Assembly (NCBI RefSeq): GCF_001613325.1
Contig: NZ_BDCD01000002.1
Span: 248,001 to 312,000 of the forward strand
Origin: Nocardia yamanashiensis NBRC 100130
Lineage (GTDB): Bacteria > Actinomycetota > Actinomycetes > Mycobacteriales > Mycobacteriaceae
DNA: 64,000 nt
Direction: 5' to 3'
Shown: piece by piece, positions 43,828 to 52,865 of the stretch
How positions within the stretch are numbered: the first letter of the stretch is position 1
How the letters are laid out: every line of letters begins with the position of its first letter
Translations under genes and position numbers: made by a program
Notes under the pieces: model-generated
Told to the model about the DNA's origin: nothing
The model's input: only the letters and a program-made list of their open reading frames with translations
Databases searched by the model: none

Positions 43828-43833
43828 GCCGCC

Positions 43834-44352
43834 CTATCCGGCGGCGCGTTCCTCGGCGATCACGCGCAGCCGCCGCAGCGAACGTGACATCCCGTCCAGC
43901 GCGAGATTGTCCCGCGGCTTGCCGACCGGCCCCGACCAGCGCAGCAGTTTCGACAGGAACGCGGTATCGGGCCAATCCCGGTACTCCGTCACCACCGTCC
44001 CGCCGTTCTCCGGGCGCAACCGGTACCCCCATCGAGTGCCGATGAGATGAACGCGGAATTCGAAGTGCCGCAACGGATCCACCACCGTCACCTCGCACGG
44101 CGTGGCCCACGGCACCGGCCCGATCCGGTTGAACCCCACGAACCACCGGCCGGATTCCGGCGCACCGGACCATGAGATGCGCAGCGCCGCACGGTTTTCC
44201 GGACTCCATCGCCCCATGCCGGTGACATCGGAGACCATCGCCCACACCGCGTCCACGGGCGCTGCGACGAAGGTCGAGCACTCGTCCCGGATTCCGTCCG
44301 CGATCCGGCTGCGGGTCACATCGCCGGGCCGTCGCGTCAGCGCACGCCACAT
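43834..44352 (-). CDS. SRPBCC (START-like) family protein
   Basis: A 172-residue protein of the polyketide-cyclase/SRPBCC fold. FVAAPVDAVWAMVSDVTGMGRWSP is the standard N-terminal pattern, RWGYRLRPENGGTVVTEYRDW the central strands and the last helix follows. These bind hydrophobic ligands in a deep pocket. ATG 44352. Its end is 6 bases from the convergent 43045 gene. Function not deducible. Confidence 0.85.
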   Translation of the reverse strand: MWRALTRRPGDVTRSRIADGIRDECSTFVAAPVDAVWAMVSDVTGMGRWSPENRAALRISWSGAPESGRWFVGFNRIGPVPWATPCEVTVVDPLRHFEFRVHLIGTRWGYRLRPENGGTVVTEYRDWPDTAFLSKLLRWSGPVGKPRDNLALDGMSRSLRRLRVIAEERAAG

Positions 44353-44408
44353 GCCCTCAGTGTCTCAGACGGATACCCCGAGGGCTAGTGGCGTGCGCGG
44401 ATGACGGT

Positions 44409-44726
44409 TCAGGCCTGGATCACTTCGACGTTGACCAGCGCGCCGAGGGAATCGCAGCTGGCCCAGGACTGGTTCTGCCCGTACTGGATCGGGCCGTACT
44501 TCCAGTAGGTGAAGGGCACGGGCCAGGCGACGCAGGTGAGTTTCACCTGATGCCAGGTCGGCAGCTCGCAATTGGCCATTCCGCCGGTATTGAAGATGTT
44601 GTAGACGTGGCAGTTGGCCTGCCATACCGGAACGTCGGCCTGGGCTGTACCGCTGCCGGCCAGTGCGAGGCCCGCGGTGGCGGTGACGGCGAATGCGCCG
44701 GCAGCAAGCCGCTTCGCAGATAGCAT
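44409..44726 (-). CDS. Small secreted cysteine-containing protein
   Basis: A 105-residue secreted protein: signal peptide with cleavage after GTAQA (near residue 30), then 75 residues with four cysteines (NCHVYN, NCELPTW, LTCVAW, SCDSL) and many Trp/Tyr, likely two disulfides. AGGAGG lies 5 bases before the ATG at 44726, an excellent ribosome site. I do not recognise the family. Confidence 0.75.
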   Translation of the reverse strand: MLSAKRLAAGAFAVTATAGLALAGSGTAQADVPVWQANCHVYNIFNTGGMANCELPTWHQVKLTCVAWPVPFTYWKYGPIQYGQNQSWASCDSLGALVNVEVIQA

Positions 44727-44876
44727 TTCGACCTCCTGAATTGGATGTTGTTGTGGAAAACATCGGACACCGGTCGTGCTTGTTACTCAGCATTCAGGTT
44801 TTCCGGGAATCGCGAAAGTAATCGCCTGATTTTCGGGTCCGGAATTCTTTTCAGAGAGTTCCTCGAAAATGAAAAA

Positions 44877-44903
44877 CGCCCCGCACGAAATTCGTGCGGG
44901 GCG
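44877..44903 (-). terminator. Intrinsic terminator of the polyamine operon
   Basis: CGCCCCGCACG and CGTGCGGGGCG pair perfectly around AAATT. On the minus strand the stem is followed by TTTTT (44876-44872), giving a textbook terminator 20 bases past the SpeD-SpeE stop. Confidence 0.92.
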
Positions 44904-44922
44904 CTTCGGGTATTGCGATCGG

Positions 44923-46149
44923 CTAGACGCTCACACCGACGCGCAGGGCGTGCGGTTCGATGGCGCCGCGGACCAGGGCCCGCTCGTCGATGGTCTCGGC
45001 CCGGTACGGCAGCGTCGGCAGGGTCGCGGTCATCTTGGCGACCGGATCCTCCAGGGCCTTCGGCGTACCGAAGATGAAGGTCCACTCGTGCTCGTCGCTG
45101 ACGTAGGGGACGACGGTCTCGAAGAGGTTGTGGAACCGGGTCCACGACCGCTTCAGGGTCTCGTTGCGCCACATGGTCTGACAGCCGGCCTGGGCGGCGA
45201 GCACGCCGCCCTCGGCCAGCAGCGCCTTACAGCGGTTGAGGAAGTCGTCCTCGTACAGGCGGTTGTGCTGGGCATCCTCGACGCGCTCGTCGGGGAGGTC
45301 GATGCAGATGAGGTCGTAGCGGGTGCCCGCCGCCTCGGCCTGGGCCAGGAAGTCCCAGCCGTCGGCATAGTGCATCTTGATCGGGCCGGTCTGCGCCACG
45401 GCCTCGGCGAGGTCGGCCTGGCTGTAGCCGTAGGGGAGGTGCTCGGCGCACAGCTCCACCTCGAGCTGGTCGATGTCGACGTGATCGACGAGCGAGGCGC
45501 CCGCGGCCACCGACATCTGCGAGGCGACGCCCTCACCGGAACCGATGATGAGCACCTTCTCCAGCTTCTCGGCCAGCGCGTACCCCGGGACCAGCATGGC
45601 CTCGTGGTAGGTGAGCTGCGAGAACTCGGTGGACTGGCGATCGTCGTCGGAGAACAGGGACCGGCCCTGCTCGGTCTCGGCGATCACCATGTGCTGGTAC
45701 GGGGTGTTGGTGTCGACGATGACCTCGGACATGTTCCACACCCGGGTCAGGCCCTCGCCGACCGGCTCGTGGATCCGGCGGGCGCTGTGGCCGCGCTGGA
45801 TGACCTCCATGTTCACCGACTTCGGCGAAAGCTCCTGCTGCAGCAGCTCGACGGCCTTGGTGGCGCCGGCTCCGATGCTGCCGCAAGTGAATACGTCGAC
45901 GAAGATGTCGCCCGATTCCGGGTAGGTGTGAATCGAGGCATGCGACTCGGAAAGCAGAGCCAGGATGGTGGCACCCTGCGGCTCGAACTTCTTGCGCACG
46001 ACATCGCAGATGGTCACCCCCGCGGCGACCAACGATTTTCGAAGCGCGGTTTCGAGTCGTTCGATGTCATCGCAGAGACCAGCGTCGACACCACCGAACT
46101 CGGCCAGCACGTGCCAGCCGGTGAATTCTGCCGTCATGGCTAAACTCAC
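44923..46149 (-). CDS. Fused S-adenosylmethionine decarboxylase/aminopropyltransferase (SpeD-SpeE)
   Basis: A 408-residue two-domain enzyme. Residues 1-125 are an AdoMet decarboxylase proenzyme. LLSESHASIHTYPE shows the Glu68-Ser69 autocleavage site that makes the pyruvoyl group, and DVFTCG carries the conserved Cys. From about residue 130 a spermidine-synthase-type domain follows, with IIGSGEGVASQM for decarboxylated AdoMet and YDLICIDLPDE where most synthases have VDS[ST]D. GTG 46149 overlaps the upstream stop (GTGA), and ATG 46137 is an alternative that fits the family start (TAEFTGWHV). Together with the preceding decarboxylase it makes spermidine or a similar triamine from ornithine. Confidence 0.9.
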   Translation of the reverse strand: MSLAMTAEFTGWHVLAEFGGVDAGLCDDIERLETALRKSLVAAGVTICDVVRKKFEPQGATILALLSESHASIHTYPESGDIFVDVFTCGSIGAGATKAVELLQQELSPKSVNMEVIQRGHSARRIHEPVGEGLTRVWNMSEVIVDTNTPYQHMVIAETEQGRSLFSDDDRQSTEFSQLTYHEAMLVPGYALAEKLEKVLIIGSGEGVASQMSVAAGASLVDHVDIDQLEVELCAEHLPYGYSQADLAEAVAQTGPIKMHYADGWDFLAQAEAAGTRYDLICIDLPDERVEDAQHNRLYEDDFLNRCKALLAEGGVLAAQAGCQTMWRNETLKRSWTRFHNLFETVVPYVSDEHEWTFIFGTPKALEDPVAKMTATLPTLPYRAETIDERALVRGAIEPHALRVGVSV

Positions 46150-47261
46150 TCTCGCTCAGCGCCAATGACATGAACAGTCAGAGGCGGAAAACCGTTGAAG
46201 GACACCGACGAATAGCTCGCCGTATAGGCGCCGGTTTCGAGGATTCGAATGGAATCACCGGCTCGCAACGTGGTCGGAAGAAGGACCCGCGTGCGTTGAT
46301 AGAGTACATCGTCGCCATCGCACGTCGGTCCGGCGACCACCGCCTCGTCCACCGGATCGCCATCGCGATCGGTCTGGAAACGGTATGCGATGTACTCGTT
46401 CTCGGTTTCGGCCATGCCGTTGTACCGGCCGATGTCGAGGTATATCCAGCGCCGCCCGTCCGGCGCCACACGAACATTCACCACTTCGCCGTGAATCACG
46501 CCGGTATTGCCCACCAGGGCGCGACCGGGTTCCACGACGAGCGAGGTGTGTTCCGGGAGGTGCGCGGCGGCCGCAGCCGCGATCACCGCACCGAGTTCGC
46601 CGACACCGGGAGCCGGGTCCGCGTACGAAATGGGAAGGCCGCCACCGATATTCACGGAGGTGACCGGAATGTCCTTGACCGCCAACGCTTCCGAGATGGC
46701 GCCGGCCTGCTCGATGCCGATCTGCCAGGCGATGGGATCGAGCTGCTGCGAGCCCACGTGGAAGTACGGCCCGGCGACCCGCAGCCCGAGATCGCGCGCC
46801 CGCACCAGCAGGTGCACGGCTTCGCCCGGCGCGCAACCGAACTTGGTGCCGAACGGCGTCTGCGACTGCGGCGCGGAAGCCAGGAACCGGCACTCCACTT
46901 CGGACCCGGGCGCGTGCTCGGCGATGCGCTGCACGTCGTCCTCGGTGTCGAAGGCGTAGCGCCGCACGCCGAGCGCGTACGCGGTGGCGATCTGCGAGGC
47001 CTTCTTGATGGGATTGCCGTAGCACATGACGGCCGGGTCGACGCCCTGCGCGAGGCAGAGCTCGATCTCTCCGATGGACGCGACGTCGAACTCTGCGCCC
47101 TCGTCATTCAGTAGCCGGATGATCTCCGGGACGGGACTCGCCTTGACGGCGAAGCGAATTCGCGCGGTGGGTAGCGCGGCTTGCAGGGCGCGGTAGTTCG
47201 CGCGCACCCGGTCCAGGTCGATGACGAGGCAGGGCGATTCGGGCAGGTTTCGGCCGGTCAA
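46146..47261 (-). CDS. PLP-dependent ornithine/lysine decarboxylase (alanine-racemase fold)
   Basis: A 371-residue fold-type III decarboxylase. The PLP lysine is in RFAVKASP, the phosphate-binding GGGLPISY lies near residue 190, and the active-site loop AGPTCDGDD carries the catalytic Cys supplied across the dimer. Ornithine rather than lysine or arginine is the likely substrate by length and motif, but not proved. The TTG start at 47261 is used since the frame begins there with family-like PCLVIDLDRVRANY. The stop overlaps the SpeD-SpeE start, so putrescine formation and its aminopropylation are coupled. Confidence 0.88.
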   Translation of the reverse strand: MTGRNLPESPCLVIDLDRVRANYRALQAALPTARIRFAVKASPVPEIIRLLNDEGAEFDVASIGEIELCLAQGVDPAVMCYGNPIKKASQIATAYALGVRRYAFDTEDDVQRIAEHAPGSEVECRFLASAPQSQTPFGTKFGCAPGEAVHLLVRARDLGLRVAGPYFHVGSQQLDPIAWQIGIEQAGAISEALAVKDIPVTSVNIGGGLPISYADPAPGVGELGAVIAAAAAAHLPEHTSLVVEPGRALVGNTGVIHGEVVNVRVAPDGRRWIYLDIGRYNGMAETENEYIAYRFQTDRDGDPVDEAVVAGPTCDGDDVLYQRTRVLLPTTLRAGDSIRILETGAYTASYSSVSFNGFPPLTVHVIGAERE

Positions 47262-47427
47262 TCTAAGGGAACTCTTTTCGATCGGGCGCTGAGGCGGCGA
47301 CAGGCAACAGGGGGCGACACTACACGTGATGGGCCGCGGAAAACTAACCGATGGTCGGTCGACTTCGTCACGGTACCGCCCGGACGGTGCAGTAATCGGG
47401 TCCGAATCCTGACAAAAGGGTGAACGA

Positions 47428-47456
47428 CGAACGCCGCCCCGGTGGGACGGCGTTCG
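47428..47456 (-). terminator. Terminator of the DUF3516 helicase gene
   Basis: CGAACGCCG and CGGCGTTCG (47428-47436, 47448-47456) pair perfectly, with CCC/GGG continuing inside after one mismatch. It is 17 bases after the helicase stop. Confidence 0.8.
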
Positions 47457-47472
47457 CGGGGAATCGGGCGAA

Positions 47473-49989
47473 TCAGCCCGCGCTGATGCTCAGTTCGTCG
47501 AAGACGACCTCACCGGCGGCATCGGATTCGGCCAGGTCGACGACCGCGTCCAGGGACCAGCCGTGATCGCCGGCCGGGTCGTCGAGCACCTGGCGCACAT
47601 GCCAGAAGCCAGGGCGTTGCTCGACCTGGAACAGCTTCGGGCCGCGCGCGTTCGGGCCGGTGCCGATGGACTCGTACTCGGCGAAATAAGGAGCCAGGTC
47701 GGTTTCCCAGTCCAGGTTGTCCTCGTACTCGTCCAGGGCCGCCCAGCGCTGCAGCGCGGCCAGTTCGACGCGGCGGAACATGGCGTTGCGCACCAGCACC
47801 CGGAAGGCGCGTTCGTTGGCGGAGATGGGCCGCACGGTCTCGGCGCCGAAGGCGATCTGCTGATCGTCGGATTCCGCGCCCGGATTGGTGAGCTGTTCCC
47901 ATTCGTCCAGCAGGCTCGAATCGACCTGGCGGATGAGCTCGCCGAGCCATTCGGTGATGTCGTCGAGTTCCTCGGTGCGGGCCTGTTCCGGCACGGTCCG
48001 CCGCAGGGCGCGATAGGCGTCGGCGAGATAGCGCAGCACCACGCCTTCCGAGCGCGCGAGTTCGTACTGCGACACCAGTTCGGCGAAGGTGAGCGAGCGC
48101 TCCACCATTTCCCGCACCACGGACTTGGGCGACGGCTCGAATTCCGAGACCCACGGATGCCCGCCCTTGTAGGTCTCGAAGGCGGGTTCGATGAGTTCCG
48201 CCAGGGGTTTGGGCCAGGTGACCTCTTCGAGGAGCTCCATGCGTTCCTCGTATTCGATCCCGTCGGCCTTCATTTCCGCGACGGCCGCCCCGCGCGCCTT
48301 GTGCTGCTGGGCCATGAGCAGCTGGCGCGGATCCTCCAGGGTGGATTCGATGAGCGAGATGACATCGAGGGTGTAGGTCGGCGATTCCCTGTCCAGCAGT
48401 TCGAACGCCGCCAGCGCGAAGGGGGAAAGCGGCTGGTCGAGGGCGAAATCGCGTTGCAGATCGACCATCAGCCGGGCGTGCCGGCCGAATTCGTCGGGCT
48501 CGTCGAGCTGCTGCACCACGCCCGCGTCGCGCAGCGCCCGGTACAGCTTGATGGCCTTGAGAATGTGTTTGCGCTGCGCTGCCCGCGGTTCGTGATTCTC
48601 TTCCAGCAGGTGCCGCATGGCGTAGAAGCAATTGCCTTTGCGCGCAATCACATTCAGCAGCATGGCATTGGTGACATCGAACCGGGATTGCATGGCCTCG
48701 GGCGAGGCCGCGACCAGCCGGTCGAAAGTCTCCTCCGACCAGGACACGAATCCTTCGGGCGGCTTGCGTTTCTGGACTTTCTTGAGCTTCTTGGGATCGT
48801 CACCGGCCTTGGCGATGGCCTTGGCGTTCTCCACTTCGTGTTCGGGCGCCTGCACCACGACGGTGCCGAGGGTGTCGTATCCGGCGCGACCGGCCCGCCC
48901 CGAGATCTGATGGAATTCGCGGGCGTTCAAGCGCCGGGTGCGCACCCCGTCGTATTTGGTGAGCCCGGTCAGCAGCACCGTGCGAATCGGCACATTGATG
49001 CCGACTCCGAGGGTGTCGGTGCCGCACACCACTTTCAGCAGCCCGTCCTGCGCGAGTTTCTCCACCAGCCGCCGGTATTTGGGCAGCATGCCCGCGTGAT
49101 GCACGCCGATGCCGTGCCGGATGAAACGCGAGAGCGTCTTGCCGAAACCGGTGGCGAACCGGAATTCGCCCAGCGCCTCCGCGATCGCCTCCTTCTCGGT
49201 CTTGGAGGACATGTTCACGCTCATCAGCGCCTGCGCCCGCTCCATGGCCGCGGCCTGGGTGAAATGCACGACGTACACCGGCGCGAGACTGGTGGTGACC
49301 AGATCCTCGAGGGTCTCGGTGATGGGTGTGCGGACGTAGGAAAAGCTCAGCGGCACCGGACGTTCGGTGCCGGACACGATCGCGGTCGGCCGCCCGGTGC
49401 GTTTCGTCAGATCCTCGGCGAAGAAGTCGACCTCGCCGAGCGTGGCCGACATGAGCAGGAATTGCGCGTTCGGCAGTTCGATCAGCGGCACCTGCCACGC
49501 CCAGCCGCGATCGGGATCGGCGTAGTAGTGGAATTCGTCCATGATGACCTGGCCGACCGGTGCGCTCGCGCCTTCGCGCAGCGCCAGATTCGCCAGGATC
49601 TCGGCGGTCGCGCAGATGATCGGCGCATCCGGGTTGACCGCGGCGTCGCCGGTCACCATGCCGACCTTGTCCGCGCCGAACACCTCGCACAGCGCGAAGA
49701 ACTTCTCGCTCACCAGGGCCTTGATCGGCGCGGTGTAGTAGCTGCGCTCACCCTTGTTCAGCGCCGCGAAATGCGCGCCCAGCGCGACCATCGACTTACC
49801 CGAACCGGTCGGGGTGTTGAGGATGACGTTCGCCCCTGTCACCAGCTCCAGCAGCGCCTCTTCCTGCGCCGGGTACAGCGAGAACCCTTCCCCGGAAGCC
49901 CAATCGGCGAATGTCTCGTACAGCCACTCCGGATCCACATCGGGCACGGCACGGTCGGGAACCAATTCGGACAGCTGCACGGCGACCAA
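47473..49989 (-). CDS. DEAD/DEAH-box helicase with C-terminal DUF3516 domain
   Basis: An 838-residue SF2 helicase. Walker A is TPTGSGKSM, motif II is MDEFHYY (a D-E-F-H variant), and motif III is LLMSATLG. Motif VI is QISGRAGRAGYD near residue 360, and residues 500-838 form DUF3516. It is related to Ski2-like HelY but with its own C-terminal domain, typical of actinobacteria. RNA turnover or ribosome rescue are likely, untested roles. Start TTG 49989 or GTG 49980; both lack a clear ribosome site. Confidence 0.9.
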   Translation of the reverse strand: MVAVQLSELVPDRAVPDVDPEWLYETFADWASGEGFSLYPAQEEALLELVTGANVILNTPTGSGKSMVALGAHFAALNKGERSYYTAPIKALVSEKFFALCEVFGADKVGMVTGDAAVNPDAPIICATAEILANLALREGASAPVGQVIMDEFHYYADPDRGWAWQVPLIELPNAQFLLMSATLGEVDFFAEDLTKRTGRPTAIVSGTERPVPLSFSYVRTPITETLEDLVTTSLAPVYVVHFTQAAAMERAQALMSVNMSSKTEKEAIAEALGEFRFATGFGKTLSRFIRHGIGVHHAGMLPKYRRLVEKLAQDGLLKVVCGTDTLGVGINVPIRTVLLTGLTKYDGVRTRRLNAREFHQISGRAGRAGYDTLGTVVVQAPEHEVENAKAIAKAGDDPKKLKKVQKRKPPEGFVSWSEETFDRLVAASPEAMQSRFDVTNAMLLNVIARKGNCFYAMRHLLEENHEPRAAQRKHILKAIKLYRALRDAGVVQQLDEPDEFGRHARLMVDLQRDFALDQPLSPFALAAFELLDRESPTYTLDVISLIESTLEDPRQLLMAQQHKARGAAVAEMKADGIEYEERMELLEEVTWPKPLAELIEPAFETYKGGHPWVSEFEPSPKSVVREMVERSLTFAELVSQYELARSEGVVLRYLADAYRALRRTVPEQARTEELDDITEWLGELIRQVDSSLLDEWEQLTNPGAESDDQQIAFGAETVRPISANERAFRVLVRNAMFRRVELAALQRWAALDEYEDNLDWETDLAPYFAEYESIGTGPNARGPKLFQVEQRPGFWHVRQVLDDPAGDHGWSLDAVVDLAESDAAGEVVFDELSISAG

Positions 49990-50052
49990 CGTTACCGGTC
50001 CGCCCTGGAGCGGCCGGTATCGGTGCGCCGCGCGTCCGGCGACGCGACGGGA

Positions 50053-51003
50053 CTAACGCAGCGGGTTGTCGCCTTCGCCTTCGCTGAAACCGCCCTGCTC
50101 GGCGAGGAACTTCTCGAACTCCGCGCCCAGCTCGTCACCGGTGGGCAGTTCGTTCTCGCTGGCCAGCAGGCTGGACTGGCGTTCCTGGGCGGTGACGAAG
50201 CTGTCGTACTGGCGCTCCAGCGCCTGCACCACGGTCTCGACCTCGGAATTGCCGGCGATGTGCTCGTTGACCTGTTCGCGCACCTTCGCGGCCTCGATGG
50301 TCAGCGCTGCCAGGGGCAGTTCCAGGCCCGCGTTCTCGGCCACGTTCTCCAGCAGCGTCTGCGCGGCCTCGGGGTAGGCGGTCTGGGTCAGGTAGTGCGG
50401 CACGTGCACCGAGAAGCCGACCGATTCGTGGCCGTGCTGGGCCATCCGGTACTCCAGCAGCGAGGAGGCGCTGCCCGGCACCTGCAGCTCGCCCGGCCAG
50501 CGCTGATGGTCGCCGATCAGGTCGCTGTCGCTGGCGTGCGCGGTCACCCCGAGCGGGCGGGTGTGCGGGATCGCCATCGGGATCGCGCTCAGGCCGATGG
50601 TCCGGCGCACCCCCAGCTGCTCGGACAGCAAACGCACCGCGGTGACGAACTTCTCCCACCGCAGGTCCGGTTCCAGTCCGGACAGCAGCAGGAACGGCGT
50701 CCCGGCGGTGTCCTTGAGCGCCCACAGATTGAGCTCGGGCTCGGTGTAATCGGAGAAATGATCGGTCTTGAACATCATGAGCGGACGGCGCGACCGGTAG
50801 TCGAGCAGTTCGTCCATATCGAAGGAGGCCACCAGTTCGGCCTCCAGGCTCTCCCGCAGGTGGGTGGTCGCCAGCCGGACCGCGTGCCCCGCGTCCGTGA
50901 AACCTTCCAGACCGTGCACCAGCACCGGGCCGGCGCCGTCCTCGGACGACAACTGGGGAGCCGGGAACTCCAGTTCATACATGCGCGACTCATAGTCCGC
51001 CAT
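50053..51003 (-). CDS. PAC2-family protein
   Basis: A 316-residue protein of the PAC2 (proteasome assembly chaperone 2-like) family, represented by Rv2714 and Rv2125 in M. tuberculosis. GPVLVHGLEGFTDAGHA and HSARSRRP-like strands plus ARL segment TRPLGVTAHASD match. The C-terminal 50 residues are helical and acidic (GAEFEKFLAEQGGFSEGEGD). The ATG at 51003 has GGAGAGGAG 7 bases upstream. The longer frame to 51102 is not supported. It follows no proteasome genes here. Function in actinobacteria is unclear. Confidence 0.85.
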   Translation of the reverse strand: MADYESRMYELEFPAPQLSSEDGAGPVLVHGLEGFTDAGHAVRLATTHLRESLEAELVASFDMDELLDYRSRRPLMMFKTDHFSDYTEPELNLWALKDTAGTPFLLLSGLEPDLRWEKFVTAVRLLSEQLGVRRTIGLSAIPMAIPHTRPLGVTAHASDSDLIGDHQRWPGELQVPGSASSLLEYRMAQHGHESVGFSVHVPHYLTQTAYPEAAQTLLENVAENAGLELPLAALTIEAAKVREQVNEHIAGNSEVETVVQALERQYDSFVTAQERQSSLLASENELPTGDELGAEFEKFLAEQGGFSEGEGDNPLR

Positions 51004-51268
51004 CGCGTACTCCTCTCCTGCGTGGTCCGCCTCGCGGTGCGAGGAACGCGGCGACCCATCTGCCGCGACTGCCAACTCGCTCTCGGCGCGGTACCGGACC
51101 ATTCATATTGTCCCTCATGCGTCGGCAGCACGTGCACTGCCCGCACCCCGGCTGCAACACGCCGCAGGGTCACCGGCATTCCCCGGGTGTCGTGAGACAC
51201 GCATTCCGGGGACTCGCCGCGCGGCGTGGCATTCGGTGTGAACAGCCGAAATTCGGCATAGTGGACGC

Positions 51269-52048
51269 GTGATCGCGCCCGATTCGCCGGGTCCGCGGCT
51301 TGTCTCAGTACTCGTGCCGAGGTGTTCCACGCCCGCGCCGGAACCGAGCCGCACACCCGCTCGCAGCCTGTCCCGCAAACCCGTCCGCGCCGTGGGCGCC
51401 GCCGTGCTCGGCTGTCTGCTCGCCGCCTGCGGGACCGAGGTGTCGGGCCAGCCGGTCTCGGCGCGCGGTCCGGTGACGAGCGCGCACGTGGACGACTCGC
51501 TGTCGCGATTGCTGCCCGACGCGGCGAAATTCCCCAAGAAGTACGCGGCGATCACGCTGCCGGCCGATACCGCCACCCAGGCCGCCAACGACCTCGACGG
51601 CATACTGCCGGGCGCACAGGTGGATCCGAGCGCGTGCGCGCCGAGCGCGCCGACCGCCGGGCCCGCGGTCATGGTCGGCACCGACGATGCCACCCGCGCC
51701 ACCCTCACCGTGGAGCTGACCCGCAGCGATCAGCCGCTGTCAGGGCTGCGAGATCAATTGCAGCGCTGCGGAACCGTGCAGGTGGGGCATTCCGGCGCCA
51801 CCGCCACCATCACCACCGAACTGGATCCGCCGCCGCCGCTGGACGCCGACGACACCTTGGCGCTGCGGCGCACCGTGCGCTCCGGCACCGGCTCCGCTGG
51901 CACCACGCGCAGCATGCAGACGCTGCTGGGGCAGGTCGGGGATGTCCGGATCAATGTCACCTACATGTCTTTCGCCGACGGCAGAACCGATGCCGAGGCC
52001 CTGGATTCGCTGTTCACCACCGCGGTGAGCAAGGTGCGCAAGGGCTGA
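51269..52048 (+). CDS. Putative lipoprotein with PknH-sensor-like/DUF5642 domain
   Basis: A 259-residue exported protein. The lipobox is LLAAC near residue 54, following a long basic-proline n-region. The mature domain (DDSLSRLLPDAAKFPKKYAA to MSFADGRTDAEALDSLFTTAV) has two Cys (Cys at PSACAP and LQRCGT) and the look of the mycobacterial LpqQ/PknH extracellular sensor or DUF5642 family. The GTG at 51269 lies 6 bases after CATAGT (51257-51262), consistent with a leaderless transcript. The true start might be further in, closer to the lipobox. Confidence 0.7.
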   Translation: MIAPDSPGPRLVSVLVPRCSTPAPEPSRTPARSLSRKPVRAVGAAVLGCLLAACGTEVSGQPVSARGPVTSAHVDDSLSRLLPDAAKFPKKYAAITLPADTATQAANDLDGILPGAQVDPSACAPSAPTAGPAVMVGTDDATRATLTVELTRSDQPLSGLRDQLQRCGTVQVGHSGATATITTELDPPPPLDADDTLALRRTVRSGTGSAGTTRSMQTLLGQVGDVRINVTYMSFADGRTDAEALDSLFTTAVSKVRKG

Positions 52049-52102
52049 GACCGCCGGAAGGGAGCCGACCCCTATCACCTCTCGGCTCCCGGCCATCCGC
52101 AA

Positions 52103-52612
52103 TCAGCAGAGCGATCCGGTGGACGAACCCATATTGAAGGAGCCGGTGCCCGAACCCGAGTTCGCGGAACCGCTTCCGGCCGAACCCGACCCGGCCGAGC
52201 CGGAACCCGCGGAGCCGCTGGGCATCCACCAGCAGCCGCCGCCGTTGCCCTTGCCCACGTAGTAGGTGACGGTCGAGATGGAGCCGCTCTGCTTGACCTG
52301 CACCGTGTACAGCTTGGCCTCGGTCGGACTCCACGGCTTGGTTGCCGTGGTCTTGCCGAGCAGATCGGTGACGGCCGGCGCGGTGCCGAGCGAGACGCCG
52401 TCGACGATGAACTCCGCGTCGGCGTATTTGGTGGAACCGCTCAGCTCGACCACGATCGAGCAGCCGCCGCTGTCGGTCTTGCACCAGGAACCGGAGCCCT
52501 GGCCGATGACCGCGATGCTCTCGATGGCGGCCGACGCCGGGGCGGCCGCGAGCGCCGAAACGGCCAGTGCGCCCAGCACGCTCGCGCCGAGGGTGAATAG
52601 GGACTTCGTCAT
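52103..52612 (-). CDS. Secreted Ig-like protein with Ser/Gly repeat tail
   Basis: A 169-residue exported protein. The signal peptide ends at PASA near residue 29. A beta-sandwich follows (CSIVVELSGSTKYADAEFIV, then KPWSPTEAKLYTVQVKQSGS), and the tail repeats GSAGSGSAGSGSA before the final Cys. It is a paralogue of the gene at 54606 (shared strands, W-x-P and KQ-x-S). The ATG at 52612 has AAGGAAG upstream. Both paralogues share the 13-base leader GCCGGAAGGAAGT. Function unknown, probably cell-wall-associated. Confidence 0.75.
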   Translation of the reverse strand: MTKSLFTLGASVLGALAVSALAAAPASAAIESIAVIGQGSGSWCKTDSGGCSIVVELSGSTKYADAEFIVDGVSLGTAPAVTDLLGKTTATKPWSPTEAKLYTVQVKQSGSISTVTYYVGKGNGGGCWWMPSGSAGSGSAGSGSAGSGSANSGSGTGSFNMGSSTGSLC

Positions 52613-52865
52613 TACCAACTTCCTTCCGGCGCCGGGGGAGGGCGCCGGGGCGGACGGTACCAGCGCCGGACCAGGCATTTCGGCGAATTCGGAAGTGCTG
52701 CAAGGCGATTCGGTTTGAGTATGAATAGGCAGCGTTAGCGGTGCGGGTCACAGACCGCAAGCCGGTGGAATCGGGGGCGGAGAAAGCGGTGGTCAGCGGC
52801 GTGCGGAGCGGTATTCCGGGCGTGCTGTTCGGCGGCCGGGGCCGGGCTTCGCGGGCGGACGCGGC

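Noticed and set aside
47563..51195. 1,210-codon open frame antisense to the helicase and PAC2 genes
   Set aside because: It mirrors two recognisable genes, has no domain or ribosome site, and arises from the high-GC codon pattern.
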